A stretch of 34,121 nucleotides of DNA, taken from contig JAEVYS010000113.1 of the NCBI GenBank assembly GCA_023392635.1, positions 1 through 34,121 on the forward strand, given 5' to 3'. The notes below the pieces were generated by a model. That model saw nothing but the letters and a program-made list of their open reading frames with translations, did no database searches and had not been told where the DNA came from. This DNA comes from Actinomycetes bacterium. Lineage in GTDB: Bacteria; Actinomycetota; Actinomycetes; Propionibacteriales; Propionibacteriaceae. Shown one piece after another: positions 28,036-34,121 of this stretch (position 1 is its first letter; every line of letters begins with the position of its first letter). A program made the translations under genes and the position numbers.

Positions 28036-29034
28036 TCAGCGGTTCTTGCGCTCGTCGATGATGATCGCGAGCACGATGATCGCGCCCTTGACCACCTGCT
28101 GCATGAACGGGGAGATGTTCAGCAGGTCCATGCCGTTGTTGATGACGCCGATGATCAGCGCGCCGACGACCGCGCCCCAGATGGTGCCGATGCCGCCGTT
28201 GAAGCTGGTGCCGCCGATGACGGTGGCGGTGATCGCGTCCAGCTCGATGCCGGTGCCCAGCGTCGGGTTGCCCGAGCCGGTCCGGGCGGCCAGCAGGATG
28301 CCCGCGAGACCGGCCAGCAGGCCGGAGAGGGCGAAGATGCTGATCGTGACACCCTTGAGGTTGATGCCGGAGACCCGTGCCGCCTGCTCGTTGCCGCCGA
28401 GGGCGTAGGTGTGCCGCCCGAACCGGGTGAAGTTGAGGGCGATGTGGGCGGAGACCGCGACGATCAGGAGGATCCAGATCGGGACCGGGATGAACAGCAG
28501 GTCGCCCTGGCCGATGAAGTTGAACCCGTCCTGGAGCCGGGACACCGGGCGTCCGTTGGTGTACAGGTTCGCCATGCCGCGCGCAGCGGTCATCATGCCC
28601 AGGGTCGCGATGAACGGCGCGATGCCGAAGCCGGCGATCAGCGAGCCGTTGATCAGGCCGAGCAGGGCCCCGACCAGCAGGCCGGCCAGCACCGGGACGA
28701 TGAGGGGCAGGTGCAGGCCCGGGTACATGATCACCGACGCCTGAGGTGACTGGGCCAGGCTGGCCGAGACCACCGCCGACACGGCCAGGACCGAGCCGAC
28801 CGACAGGTCGATGCCCTTGATGATGATCACGAACGTCATGCCGGTGGCGATGATGCCGATGGCGGCGACCTGGCGGATCACGTTGATCAGGTTCTGCGGT
28901 TGCAGGAACGTGCCACCGGTCAGGATCGACAGGGCGATCACGAAGAGCAGCAGGATGCCGATGATGGCGTACTTCTTGAGGAAGCCGCCGGCGTCGAACT
29001 TCGTCCGGGTGTCGACGGTGGTCGCGGTGGTCAT
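28036..29034 (-). CDS. Sugar ABC transporter permease, RbsC-type
   Basis: A 332-aa membrane subunit of a carbohydrate (CUT2) importer, with about ten hydrophobic segments. Family features are GMTFVIIIKGIDLSVGSVLAVSAV near residue 80, NGSLIAGFGIAPFIATLGMMTAARG, NEQAARVSGINLKGV, and the C-terminal ATVIGGTSFNGGIGTIWGAVVGALIIGVINNGMDLL. It is a single permease, so it would act as a homodimer with the double ATPase encoded 14 bp upstream. GAGGAAG precedes the ATG. It carries the sugar or cyclitol delivered by the lipoprotein at 30646-31629. The substrate is inferred to be inositol-like from the iol neighbours. Confidence 0.94.
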   Translation of the reverse strand: MTTATTVDTRTKFDAGGFLKKYAIIGILLLFVIALSILTGGTFLQPQNLINVIRQVAAIGIIATGMTFVIIIKGIDLSVGSVLAVSAVVSASLAQSPQASVIMYPGLHLPLIVPVLAGLLVGALLGLINGSLIAGFGIAPFIATLGMMTAARGMANLYTNGRPVSRLQDGFNFIGQGDLLFIPVPIWILLIVAVSAHIALNFTRFGRHTYALGGNEQAARVSGINLKGVTISIFALSGLLAGLAGILLAARTGSGNPTLGTGIELDAITATVIGGTSFNGGIGTIWGAVVGALIIGVINNGMDLLNISPFMQQVVKGAIIVLAIIIDERKNR

Positions 29035-29048
29035 GTCTGGTCTTCCTC

Positions 29049-30554
29049 TCAGGCCGCAGCCGCGTCGGGGCCGGTGGCGAGTTGCATGATTCGTTCCTGG
29101 GTGGCGTCAGCGCGGTCCACGATGCCGCTGACGGTTCCTTCGTGCATGACGACGACGCGGTCGCTCATGCCGAGTACTTCGGGCATCTCCGAGGACACCA
29201 TGATGATCGCCTTGCCCTGCTGGGCCAGCAGCGACATCAGGCGGTGGATCTCGGACTTCGCGCCGACGTCGATGCCGCGGGTGGGCTCGTCGATCATCAG
29301 GATCTCGGGCAGGGTCAGCAGCCAGCGGGAGATCAGCACTTTCTGCTGGTTGCCGCCGGAAAGGTTCTGGATCAGCTGGTTCAGTGACGGCGTCTTCAGG
29401 GCCAGCGCCTCGCGCTGCGCCTGGCAGTCCTTCTCGATCCGGCTGCGGTTCAGGAAGCCGTTCGGGGAGTACTTCGGCAGCGCGGCCATGATCATGTTGT
29501 CCCGCACGCTCAGCACTCCCATGATGCCGGTGAGCTTGCGGTCCTCGGTGAGCAGCGCCATGCCGTTCGCGATCGCGTCCTTGGGCTGGGTGATGTTCAC
29601 CGGCGCGCCGCTGATCGTGATGGTGCCCGACTCGGCCTTGTGCACGCCGAACAGGGTCTCCAGCACCTCGGTCCGGCCGGCACCCATCAGCCCGGCGAAG
29701 CCGAGGATCTCGCCGCGACGCAGTTCGAAGCTGACGTCCCTGACCAGGTGGCCGCGGTTCAGTCGTTCGACCTTGAGGACGACGTCGCCGATCTCGGCCT
29801 CGAGCTTGGGGAACATCTGCGTGAGCTCGCGGCCGACCATCAGCGTGATCAGCTTGTTGCGGTCGAGCTCGGACGCAGGGAGGGTGGCGACGTGCTTGCC
29901 GTCCCGGAAGACGGTGATGTCGTCGGAGATCTTGAAGACCTCGTCCATCTTGTGCGTGATGTAGATGATCGCCGTTCCGGTCGCCCGCAGCTGGCCGATC
30001 ATGCGGTGCAGGTGGGCCACCTCGACCTCGGTGATCGCGGAGGTCGGCTCGTCCATGATGATGAGCTTGGAGTCGAAGCTGATCGCCTTCGCGATCTCCA
30101 CCATCTGGGTCTGCGCGATGCTGAGGTCCTTCATCAGCTTGGTCGGGGAGATGTGGATCTCCCACTTGTCGAACAGCTCCTGCGTGGCGCGGTTCATCTG
30201 CTTGCGACTGATCAACCCCAAGGCGCCCCTGGGCTCGCGGCCCAGCCAGATGTTCTCCGCGACGCTCATCTCCGGCACCGGCGACAGTTCCTGGTGGATC
30301 ATCGAGATGCCGAGCCCCAGACCGGTGGCGGTGTCGTTGATCTGCACGTCCCTGCCGTCGAAAAAGATGGTGCCCTCGTCGGGGGTGTACATCCCGATCA
30401 GCACCTTCATCAGCGTGGACTTGCCTGCCCCGTTCTCGCCCATCAGCGAGTGCACCGTCCCGGGCCGGACATTCAGGTCGACGTGGTCGAGGGCGTGGAC
30501 GCCGGGGAACACCTTGTCGATCCCCTGCATCCTCAGCAGGAACTCGTCAGTCAT
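29049..30554 (-). CDS. Sugar ABC transporter ATP-binding protein, RbsA/MglA-type
   Basis: A 501-aa protein with two ABC domains. Domain 1 has Walker A GENGAGKST (about 40-48), LSIAQTQMVEIAKA, Walker B LIIMDEPTSAI. Domain 2 has the degenerate Walker A GLMGAGRTE, LSGGNQQKVLISRWL, and Walker B ILMIDEPTRGID. This asymmetry is normal for CUT2 importers. I prefer the ATG at 30554, six bases after GAGG, over the GTG at 30557. It is preceded by an intercistronic stem-loop after the binding-protein gene, consistent with lower expression of the ATPase than of the lipoprotein. Confidence 0.95.
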   Translation of the reverse strand: MTDEFLLRMQGIDKVFPGVHALDHVDLNVRPGTVHSLMGENGAGKSTLMKVLIGMYTPDEGTIFFDGRDVQINDTATGLGLGISMIHQELSPVPEMSVAENIWLGREPRGALGLISRKQMNRATQELFDKWEIHISPTKLMKDLSIAQTQMVEIAKAISFDSKLIIMDEPTSAITEVEVAHLHRMIGQLRATGTAIIYITHKMDEVFKISDDITVFRDGKHVATLPASELDRNKLITLMVGRELTQMFPKLEAEIGDVVLKVERLNRGHLVRDVSFELRRGEILGFAGLMGAGRTEVLETLFGVHKAESGTITISGAPVNITQPKDAIANGMALLTEDRKLTGIMGVLSVRDNMIMAALPKYSPNGFLNRSRIEKDCQAQREALALKTPSLNQLIQNLSGGNQQKVLISRWLLTLPEILMIDEPTRGIDVGAKSEIHRLMSLLAQQGKAIIMVSSEMPEVLGMSDRVVVMHEGTVSGIVDRADATQERIMQLATGPDAAAA

Positions 30555-30596
30555 CACTTACCTCACAGGACGCCGTTGTCGTTCGTTTGGAGAGGT

Positions 30597-30630
30597 GTGG
30601 GTGGGCGACCACGGCGGGTCACCCACCCAC
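30597..30630 (-). other. Intercistronic stem-loop between binding protein and ATPase
   Basis: A 14-bp stem, 30597-30610 with 30617-30630, and a 6-nt loop (ACGGCG on the plus strand). One C/A position on plus becomes a G-U pair in the minus-strand transcript. It lies 15 nt after the stop of the binding-protein gene. Such hairpins often raise the relative yield of binding protein. Confidence 0.65.
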
Positions 30631-30645
30631 CAGTCTTCTAGCGTG

Positions 30646-31629
30646 TCACTTGCCGGCGAAGTCGGCCATGTTGTCCGGGGTCACCAGGACGTAGGGGATG
30701 TCCACAACGGCATCGACGGTCTCGCCACCAATGAGCTTGACCACGGCGTCCACGCCGCCGCCACCCTGGCCCTTGGCGTCCTGGAAGACAGTGACAGGCA
30801 GGTCGCCGGCCTTCATGGCAGCCAGGGCGTCGGAGGTCGCGTCCACGCCACCGACCAGGATGCCGTCAGCACCGAGCTTCTTGTTGGCGGCCTTGATCGC
30901 GTTGATCGCGCCGAGCGCCATCTCGTCGTTGTTCGCGCAGACGACCTTGATGTCGTCGCCGGACTGCAGCCAGTTCTCCATGATCGACTGGCCCTTCTCG
31001 CGGTACCAGTTGCCGGCCTGGGTCTTGATGACCTTCATGCCCGGGTTCTTGGCCACGACGTCGTTGCAGCCCTTGGTGCGCAGCACGGCAGCCTCGTTGG
31101 CCGGGTCGCCCTGAAGGATCACGACGTTGCCCTTGCCACCGGCGAGCTTCGCCAGCTGCTCCATCTCGACGGTGCCCGCGTACAGGGAGTCCGAGCCGAC
31201 GTACGGCACGCCCTGGGGGAGGTCCGCGGGACGGCGGTTGACGTACACCAGCGGGATCTTCGCGGCCACGGCGGCGTCGGTCATCGGGCCGGCGGCGTCG
31301 GTGTCCACCGGAATGACGATGATGCCGTCGACCTTCTGGGAGACGAAGTTCTCGACCTGGCCGAGCTGGGTGTCGGTCTTCTCGTCGGCGGCCACGATGT
31401 TGACCTCAACGCCCTTGGCCTTCGCCTCGGCGGTGATGCCATCGGCGACCTTCTGCAGGAACTGATCGAGGATGGGGAAGGTGACGCCGATCTTCAGTGT
31501 CTTGGCCGGCGCCGAGGACCCGGCGGCACTGCCGCTGGCCGACGGGGTGGCGGCCGATGAACACGCGCTGAGCAGGCTGGCGGACGCGAGCACCACTGCC
31601 GCGACCTTGAGACCAATCTTGTTAGCCAT
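30646..31629 (-). CDS. Sugar ABC transporter substrate-binding lipoprotein (RbsB-type)
   Basis: A 327-aa extracellular solute-binding protein of the ribose/galactose/inositol type. The N-terminus MANKIGLKVAAVVLASASLLSAC ends in a lipobox, with lipidation at Cys23, then a Ser/Ala/Pro linker. The mature part shows TLKIGVTFPILDQFLQKVADG, DGIIVIPVDTDAAGP, IPLVYVNRRPAD, YVGSDS, VVCANNDEMALGAINAI and GILVGGVDAT, the two-lobed periplasmic-binding fold. ATG at 31629 is preceded by GAGAGGGA; further in-frame sequence upstream lacks coding character. It has its own promoter (-10 at 31762-31767) and a leader of about 126 nt. An inositol or related ligand is inferred from context only. Confidence 0.94.
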   Translation of the reverse strand: MANKIGLKVAAVVLASASLLSACSSAATPSASGSAAGSSAPAKTLKIGVTFPILDQFLQKVADGITAEAKAKGVEVNIVAADEKTDTQLGQVENFVSQKVDGIIVIPVDTDAAGPMTDAAVAAKIPLVYVNRRPADLPQGVPYVGSDSLYAGTVEMEQLAKLAGGKGNVVILQGDPANEAAVLRTKGCNDVVAKNPGMKVIKTQAGNWYREKGQSIMENWLQSGDDIKVVCANNDEMALGAINAIKAANKKLGADGILVGGVDATSDALAAMKAGDLPVTVFQDAKGQGGGGVDAVVKLIGGETVDAVVDIPYVLVTPDNMADFAGK

Positions 31630-31682
31630 GAATCCCTCTCTTTGAGATCTAGGGGGACACGGTCTGCCTTGGCTGGGCCGCG

Positions 31683-31706
31683 TGAAGGAGGCCCTGGCTC
31701 CTTCAT
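31683..31706 (-). other. Hairpin in the 5' leader of the binding-protein gene
   Basis: TGAAGGAG (31683-31690) and CTCCTTCA (31698-31705) form a perfect 8-bp stem around a 7-nt centre, within the predicted leader. It sequesters a GAAGGAG-type sequence. It could stabilise or regulate the leader; no known riboswitch is recognised. Confidence 0.4.
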
Positions 31707-31761
31707 TGCCAACCTGAGGCTTCTCGTATCGTCCGGCCACGACTCCGTGGCCAGTGAGTCG

Positions 31762-31790
31762 AACCTACGGGTGAGCTGAGTTGTTGTCAA
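31762..31790 (-). promoter_or_regulatory. Promoter of the sugar ABC transporter operon
   Basis: On the minus strand, a perfect -35 TTGACA (31785-31790), a 17-bp spacer, and -10 TAGGTT (31762-31767). Transcription would start near 31755. It is the best-matching promoter in the window. An AT-rich stretch upstream (31791-31835) with near-palindromic CATATG/CATGTATG sequence may hold operator sites. Confidence 0.75.
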
Positions 31791-31872
31791 GACATATGCA
31801 CATGTATGTGACATTAACTCGATAACATTTCGGCAACAGCGTCCGTCCTCGCGTGCGCGTCGTGGACGCGGG

Positions 31873-31908
31873 CCAGGGCGCCCCGCGGAGGTACGCGGGA
31901 CGCCCTGG
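31873..31908 (-). terminator. Stem-loop after iolG
   Basis: A 15-bp stem, 31873-31887 with 31894-31908, and a 6-nt loop. The single mismatch C81/A100 (plus) is a G-U pair in the minus-strand RNA. It begins 12 nt after the iolG stop and ahead of the next promoter, so it probably ends the iolE-iolG transcript. There is no T-tract. Confidence 0.65.
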
Positions 31909-31919
31909 GGAGGGGACAC

Positions 31920-32924
31920 TCAGGCGTAGAACGCCGGCTTCTCGATCATCATGATCGCGACGTCGCCGTCGGCCGTCAGTGCCTGGACACCCGCGTCGCA
32001 CACCACGGCTGCCGCGTAGCCGTCCCAGGAGGACGAGCCGGTGTGGCGTCCTTCGGACACCGCGGTGATCCACTCCTGGACCTCGGTGACGAAGGCGCCG
32101 TAGAAGCGGTCGTTGTGGTCGCGGGCGATCCGGTTCCGCGCCCCGTGGGCGTCCCGGACGTCGATGACGTTCTGGTCGGCCAGGGAGACGCAGCCCTTCT
32201 CGGCGACGGCCTCGCAGCGGATGTCGTAGCCGTACTGGTGGTTGACGAACACCTCGTCGTCCACGCGGACGCCGGACTCGCTGGTCAGGATGAGCACCAG
32301 CGGGTCCTGCAGGTGCGGGAACCGCAGCGAGGTCTTCTTCGGCTTGTCGACGCGGGCGGAGACGAACTCCTCCCCCAGCAGCCAGCGAGTGGTGTCGATC
32401 TCGTGGATGGCGGTGTCGTTGATCGCCATGTCCCAGGTGTAGGACTCCGGAACCGTCGGGTTCCGGTGTGCGCAGTGGATCATCAGGGTCTCGCCGAGCT
32501 CGCCGGAGTCGAGCAGCACCTTCATCTCGCGGTAGCTCTTGTCGAACCGTCGCATGAAGCCGACGGTGACGAGCTTGCGCCCCGCGGCCTGTTCGGCGTC
32601 CATGATCCGCAGGGCACCGTCGGCGGTCGGGGTGAGCGGCTTCTCGCAGAACACCGGCTTGCCGGCGGCGATGCAGGCCAGGACGTCCGCCTCGTGGGCG
32701 GGGCCGAAGCTGCAGATCATCACCGCGTCAACGTCTGCGGAATTGATCAGGCTGGCGCTGTCGGGGAACGCCACCCCGCCGATCTTCTCGGCCACCGCGG
32801 TGGCGTTGTCGGGATCCACGTCGCTCACGGCCACGACGCGGCCACCGGCGATCACCGTGTGGATGCGCTCGATGTGCGCCTTGCCCATGCCGCCGGGGCC
32901 GATCATGCCGATGCGGACAGTCAT
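31920..32924 (-). CDS. iolG: Inositol 2-dehydrogenase-like oxidoreductase
   Basis: A 334-aa Gfo/Idh/MocA oxidoreductase, closest to IolG, which oxidises myo-inositol to scyllo-inosose with NAD+. The nucleotide loop is GMIGPGGMGKAHIERI (residues 6-21). The catalytic Lys95 is in CEKPLT, and Asp170 and His174 in NDTAIHEID complete the IolG triad. GFMRRFDKSYREMK and YGYDIRCEAVAEKG are typical of actinobacterial IolG. AAAGGAG precedes the ATG. It lies 19 bp after the iolE-like gene and is followed by a stem-loop. Paralogues acting on scyllo- or chiro-inositol are possible alternatives. Confidence 0.87.
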   Translation of the reverse strand: MTVRIGMIGPGGMGKAHIERIHTVIAGGRVVAVSDVDPDNATAVAEKIGGVAFPDSASLINSADVDAVMICSFGPAHEADVLACIAAGKPVFCEKPLTPTADGALRIMDAEQAAGRKLVTVGFMRRFDKSYREMKVLLDSGELGETLMIHCAHRNPTVPESYTWDMAINDTAIHEIDTTRWLLGEEFVSARVDKPKKTSLRFPHLQDPLVLILTSESGVRVDDEVFVNHQYGYDIRCEAVAEKGCVSLADQNVIDVRDAHGARNRIARDHNDRFYGAFVTEVQEWITAVSEGRHTGSSSWDGYAAAVVCDAGVQALTADGDVAIMMIEKPAFYA

Positions 32925-32943
32925 GTCAGAGCTCCTTTGCCGT

Positions 32944-33876
32944 TCACGCGAGGCCGAGGCCGAGGGACGCGAGGTACAGGCGGGTGTCGACCGCGTTCTG
33001 GAACGGGAAGCTCTTGTCGCAGCCGTACATGTCCTGCTCGCAGATCACGTACAGCTCCTTGTCGAGGTCGGCGAGGGTCTCGATGAGCGTCTTCATCTCG
33101 GGCAGGCCGGCAGGCGGGGCCACGGACGCACCGGACAGGTTGGCCTTCACGAATGGCCAGTCCTCGTCGTGCGCCTGCTTCACGATGACCGGGTCCATCG
33201 CCTTGATGTGGACGTACTCGATGCGCTCGGGGTACTTGCGGGCGATCTCCATCGGGTCGCCGCCGCCGTAGACGATGTGGCCGGTGTCGAGGCAGAAGCC
33301 CACGTACTCGGGGTCGGTCGCCTGGAAGACACGGTCGATGTCCTCGGGGGTCTCGATGTGGCTGTCCCCGTGCGGGTGAAGCACCATCTTCAGCCCGTAG
33401 TCCTCCTTCATGATCCGGCCCAGACGATCGGCGTTCCTGATGTACAGGTTCCAGGCCTCGGCGCCCAGCACCTTGTCGTCGATGTAGGTGCCGGTCTTCT
33501 CCTCGCGGTACATCGGGGGCAGGTGCACGACGTACTCCGAACCGATCGCAGCGTGGGTCTCACCGATCGAGCGGAAGAACGCCTCGGTGTCGGCCCACGC
33601 CTCGGCCTTGTGCAGGATGCCCCAGCCGGTGCCGGCGACGACCGTGAAGCCGTACTCGTCCATGACGGCCTTCAGCAGGCGTGGGTTGGTCGGGAAGTAG
33701 CCGTGGGGGCCGGTCTCCATCACCGAGAAGCCGGCCTCGGCCATCTCGGCCAGGGCCTTGTCCCAGGCGACCTGCTTCTCGTCGTAGGGGAACCAGACGC
33801 CCCACTGGTCGGGACAGACGCCGATGGTCAGCTTGGAGTACCGCGGATCGGGGTTGACGGCTTTCGAGTCGGCCAT
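32944..33876 (-). CDS. Sugar phosphate isomerase/epimerase-type TIM barrel, IolE-like
   Basis: A 310-aa xylose-isomerase-like TIM barrel of the kind found in actinobacterial inositol loci; IolE dehydrates scyllo-inosose after IolG. Motifs: TIGVCPDQWGVWFPYDE, AEAGFSVMETGPHGYFP (metal-ligand Glu), VLHPHGDSHIETPEDI, FCLDTGHIVYGGGDP, EYVHIKAMDP and VICEQDMYG. The metal-binding Glu/Asp/His/Glu set is complete. It is the first gene of the iolE-iolG unit, with AAGGA upstream and its own promoter at 34007-34036. True inosose dehydratase activity is inferred; an isomerase role is also possible. Confidence 0.82.
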   Translation of the reverse strand: MADSKAVNPDPRYSKLTIGVCPDQWGVWFPYDEKQVAWDKALAEMAEAGFSVMETGPHGYFPTNPRLLKAVMDEYGFTVVAGTGWGILHKAEAWADTEAFFRSIGETHAAIGSEYVVHLPPMYREEKTGTYIDDKVLGAEAWNLYIRNADRLGRIMKEDYGLKMVLHPHGDSHIETPEDIDRVFQATDPEYVGFCLDTGHIVYGGGDPMEIARKYPERIEYVHIKAMDPVIVKQAHDEDWPFVKANLSGASVAPPAGLPEMKTLIETLADLDKELYVICEQDMYGCDKSFPFQNAVDTRLYLASLGLGLA

Positions 33877-34121
33877 GTGCCGGTTGTCCTTTCGGGTGCT
33901 GAGGAACGCGCGGGCTCATCCGGCCGTTGGAGGGCGGCGGTGTCGCAGGTAGCCATCGTTGGCCTCCTGGCTCCGCGTCCGCCGGCTGGTCATGCCCCGC
34001 ACAGCGAGCCTATTGGTCCCGACTTTGTGCAGTCAATAGATCATTACGACGAGTTTGTACCGGTCCATCCTTGTCCAATGTGACGGGCCCGGGACGGACG
34101 AACGGCGGCGACCCGTGGGGG
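33877..34121. other. Upstream region of the iol cluster
   Basis: No gene is supported to the right edge. It contains a leader of about 124 nt for the iolE-like gene and the promoter listed separately. AT-rich sequence lies upstream of the -35 (34037-34060), and two TTGT-CC-type sequences (TTGTACC near 34054, TTGTCCA near 34072) could be operator halves. Confidence 0.5.
34007..34036 (-). promoter_or_regulatory. Promoter of the iolE-iolG unit
   Basis: On the minus strand, -35 TTGACT (34031-34036), an 18-bp spacer and -10 TAGGCT (34007-34012). Transcription would start near 34000, leaving a long leader before the ATG at 33876. Confidence 0.7.

Overview
The window is about 34 kb of very GC-rich DNA with strong G/C third-position bias, frequent GTG starts and TANNNT-type -10 boxes. 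It carries an actinobacterial-type nuo operon next to menaquinone genes (menJ, menF, menG), a DasR-like GntR regulator with a dre-like operator, and a three-piece GlcNAc PTS. This points to an actinobacterium. A Propionibacteriales-like host is plausible, because MenJ implies a partly saturated menaquinone, but that is inference. The gene content looks chromosomal: I saw no insertion sequence, phage, tRNA, rRNA or CRISPR array.

Region by region. (1) 1-7940, minus strand: menJ followed by nuoA-B-C-D-E-F-G, with nuoG running off the left edge. Most junctions from nuoB onward are 4-bp stop/start overlaps. This operon encodes the peripheral arm of NADH:menaquinone oxidoreductase, preceded by an enzyme acting on the menaquinone side chain. 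Divergent from it, menF (isochorismate synthase, 8052-9320) begins menaquinone synthesis. (2) 9501-15074: a small YCII-domain gene on plus converges on a minus-strand operon of four genes joined by 4-bp overlaps: CPBP membrane protease, SWIM-SNF2 helicase, small membrane protein, winged-helix protein. (3) 15119-20545: an N-acetylglucosamine locus. Minus: gntR(nagR/dasR-like)-EIIC-nagB-nagA. Plus: EIIB-EIIA-HAD phosphatase. The two arms diverge from one intergenic region with a dre-type palindrome, so uptake and phosphorylation (EIIA/B/C), deacetylation (NagA), deamination (NagB) and regulation sit together. (4) 20547-22923, minus: an ABC ATPase and a large membrane permease subunit. (5) 23042-25847, plus: menG, a RecB-like nuclease that starts on the menG stop codon, and a VOC-family protein. 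(6) 25890-33876, minus: a cyclitol/sugar catabolic and transport region with iolE-like and iolG genes, then a lipoprotein binding protein, double ATPase, permease, second Gfo/Idh/MocA oxidoreductase and iolH-like gene. Two good -35/-10 promoters and three intergenic stem-loops divide it into at least two transcription units. The iolA, B, C and D genes are absent from the window.

No clearly unprecedented system is evident. The best leads are the PTS split across a dre-controlled divergent promoter, the repeated leaderless-start pattern, the strand-polarised stem-loops of the iol region, the translationally coupled protease/SWIM-SNF2 operon, the fused expression of menG with a RecB-like nuclease, and a REP-like repeat found at two gene ends.
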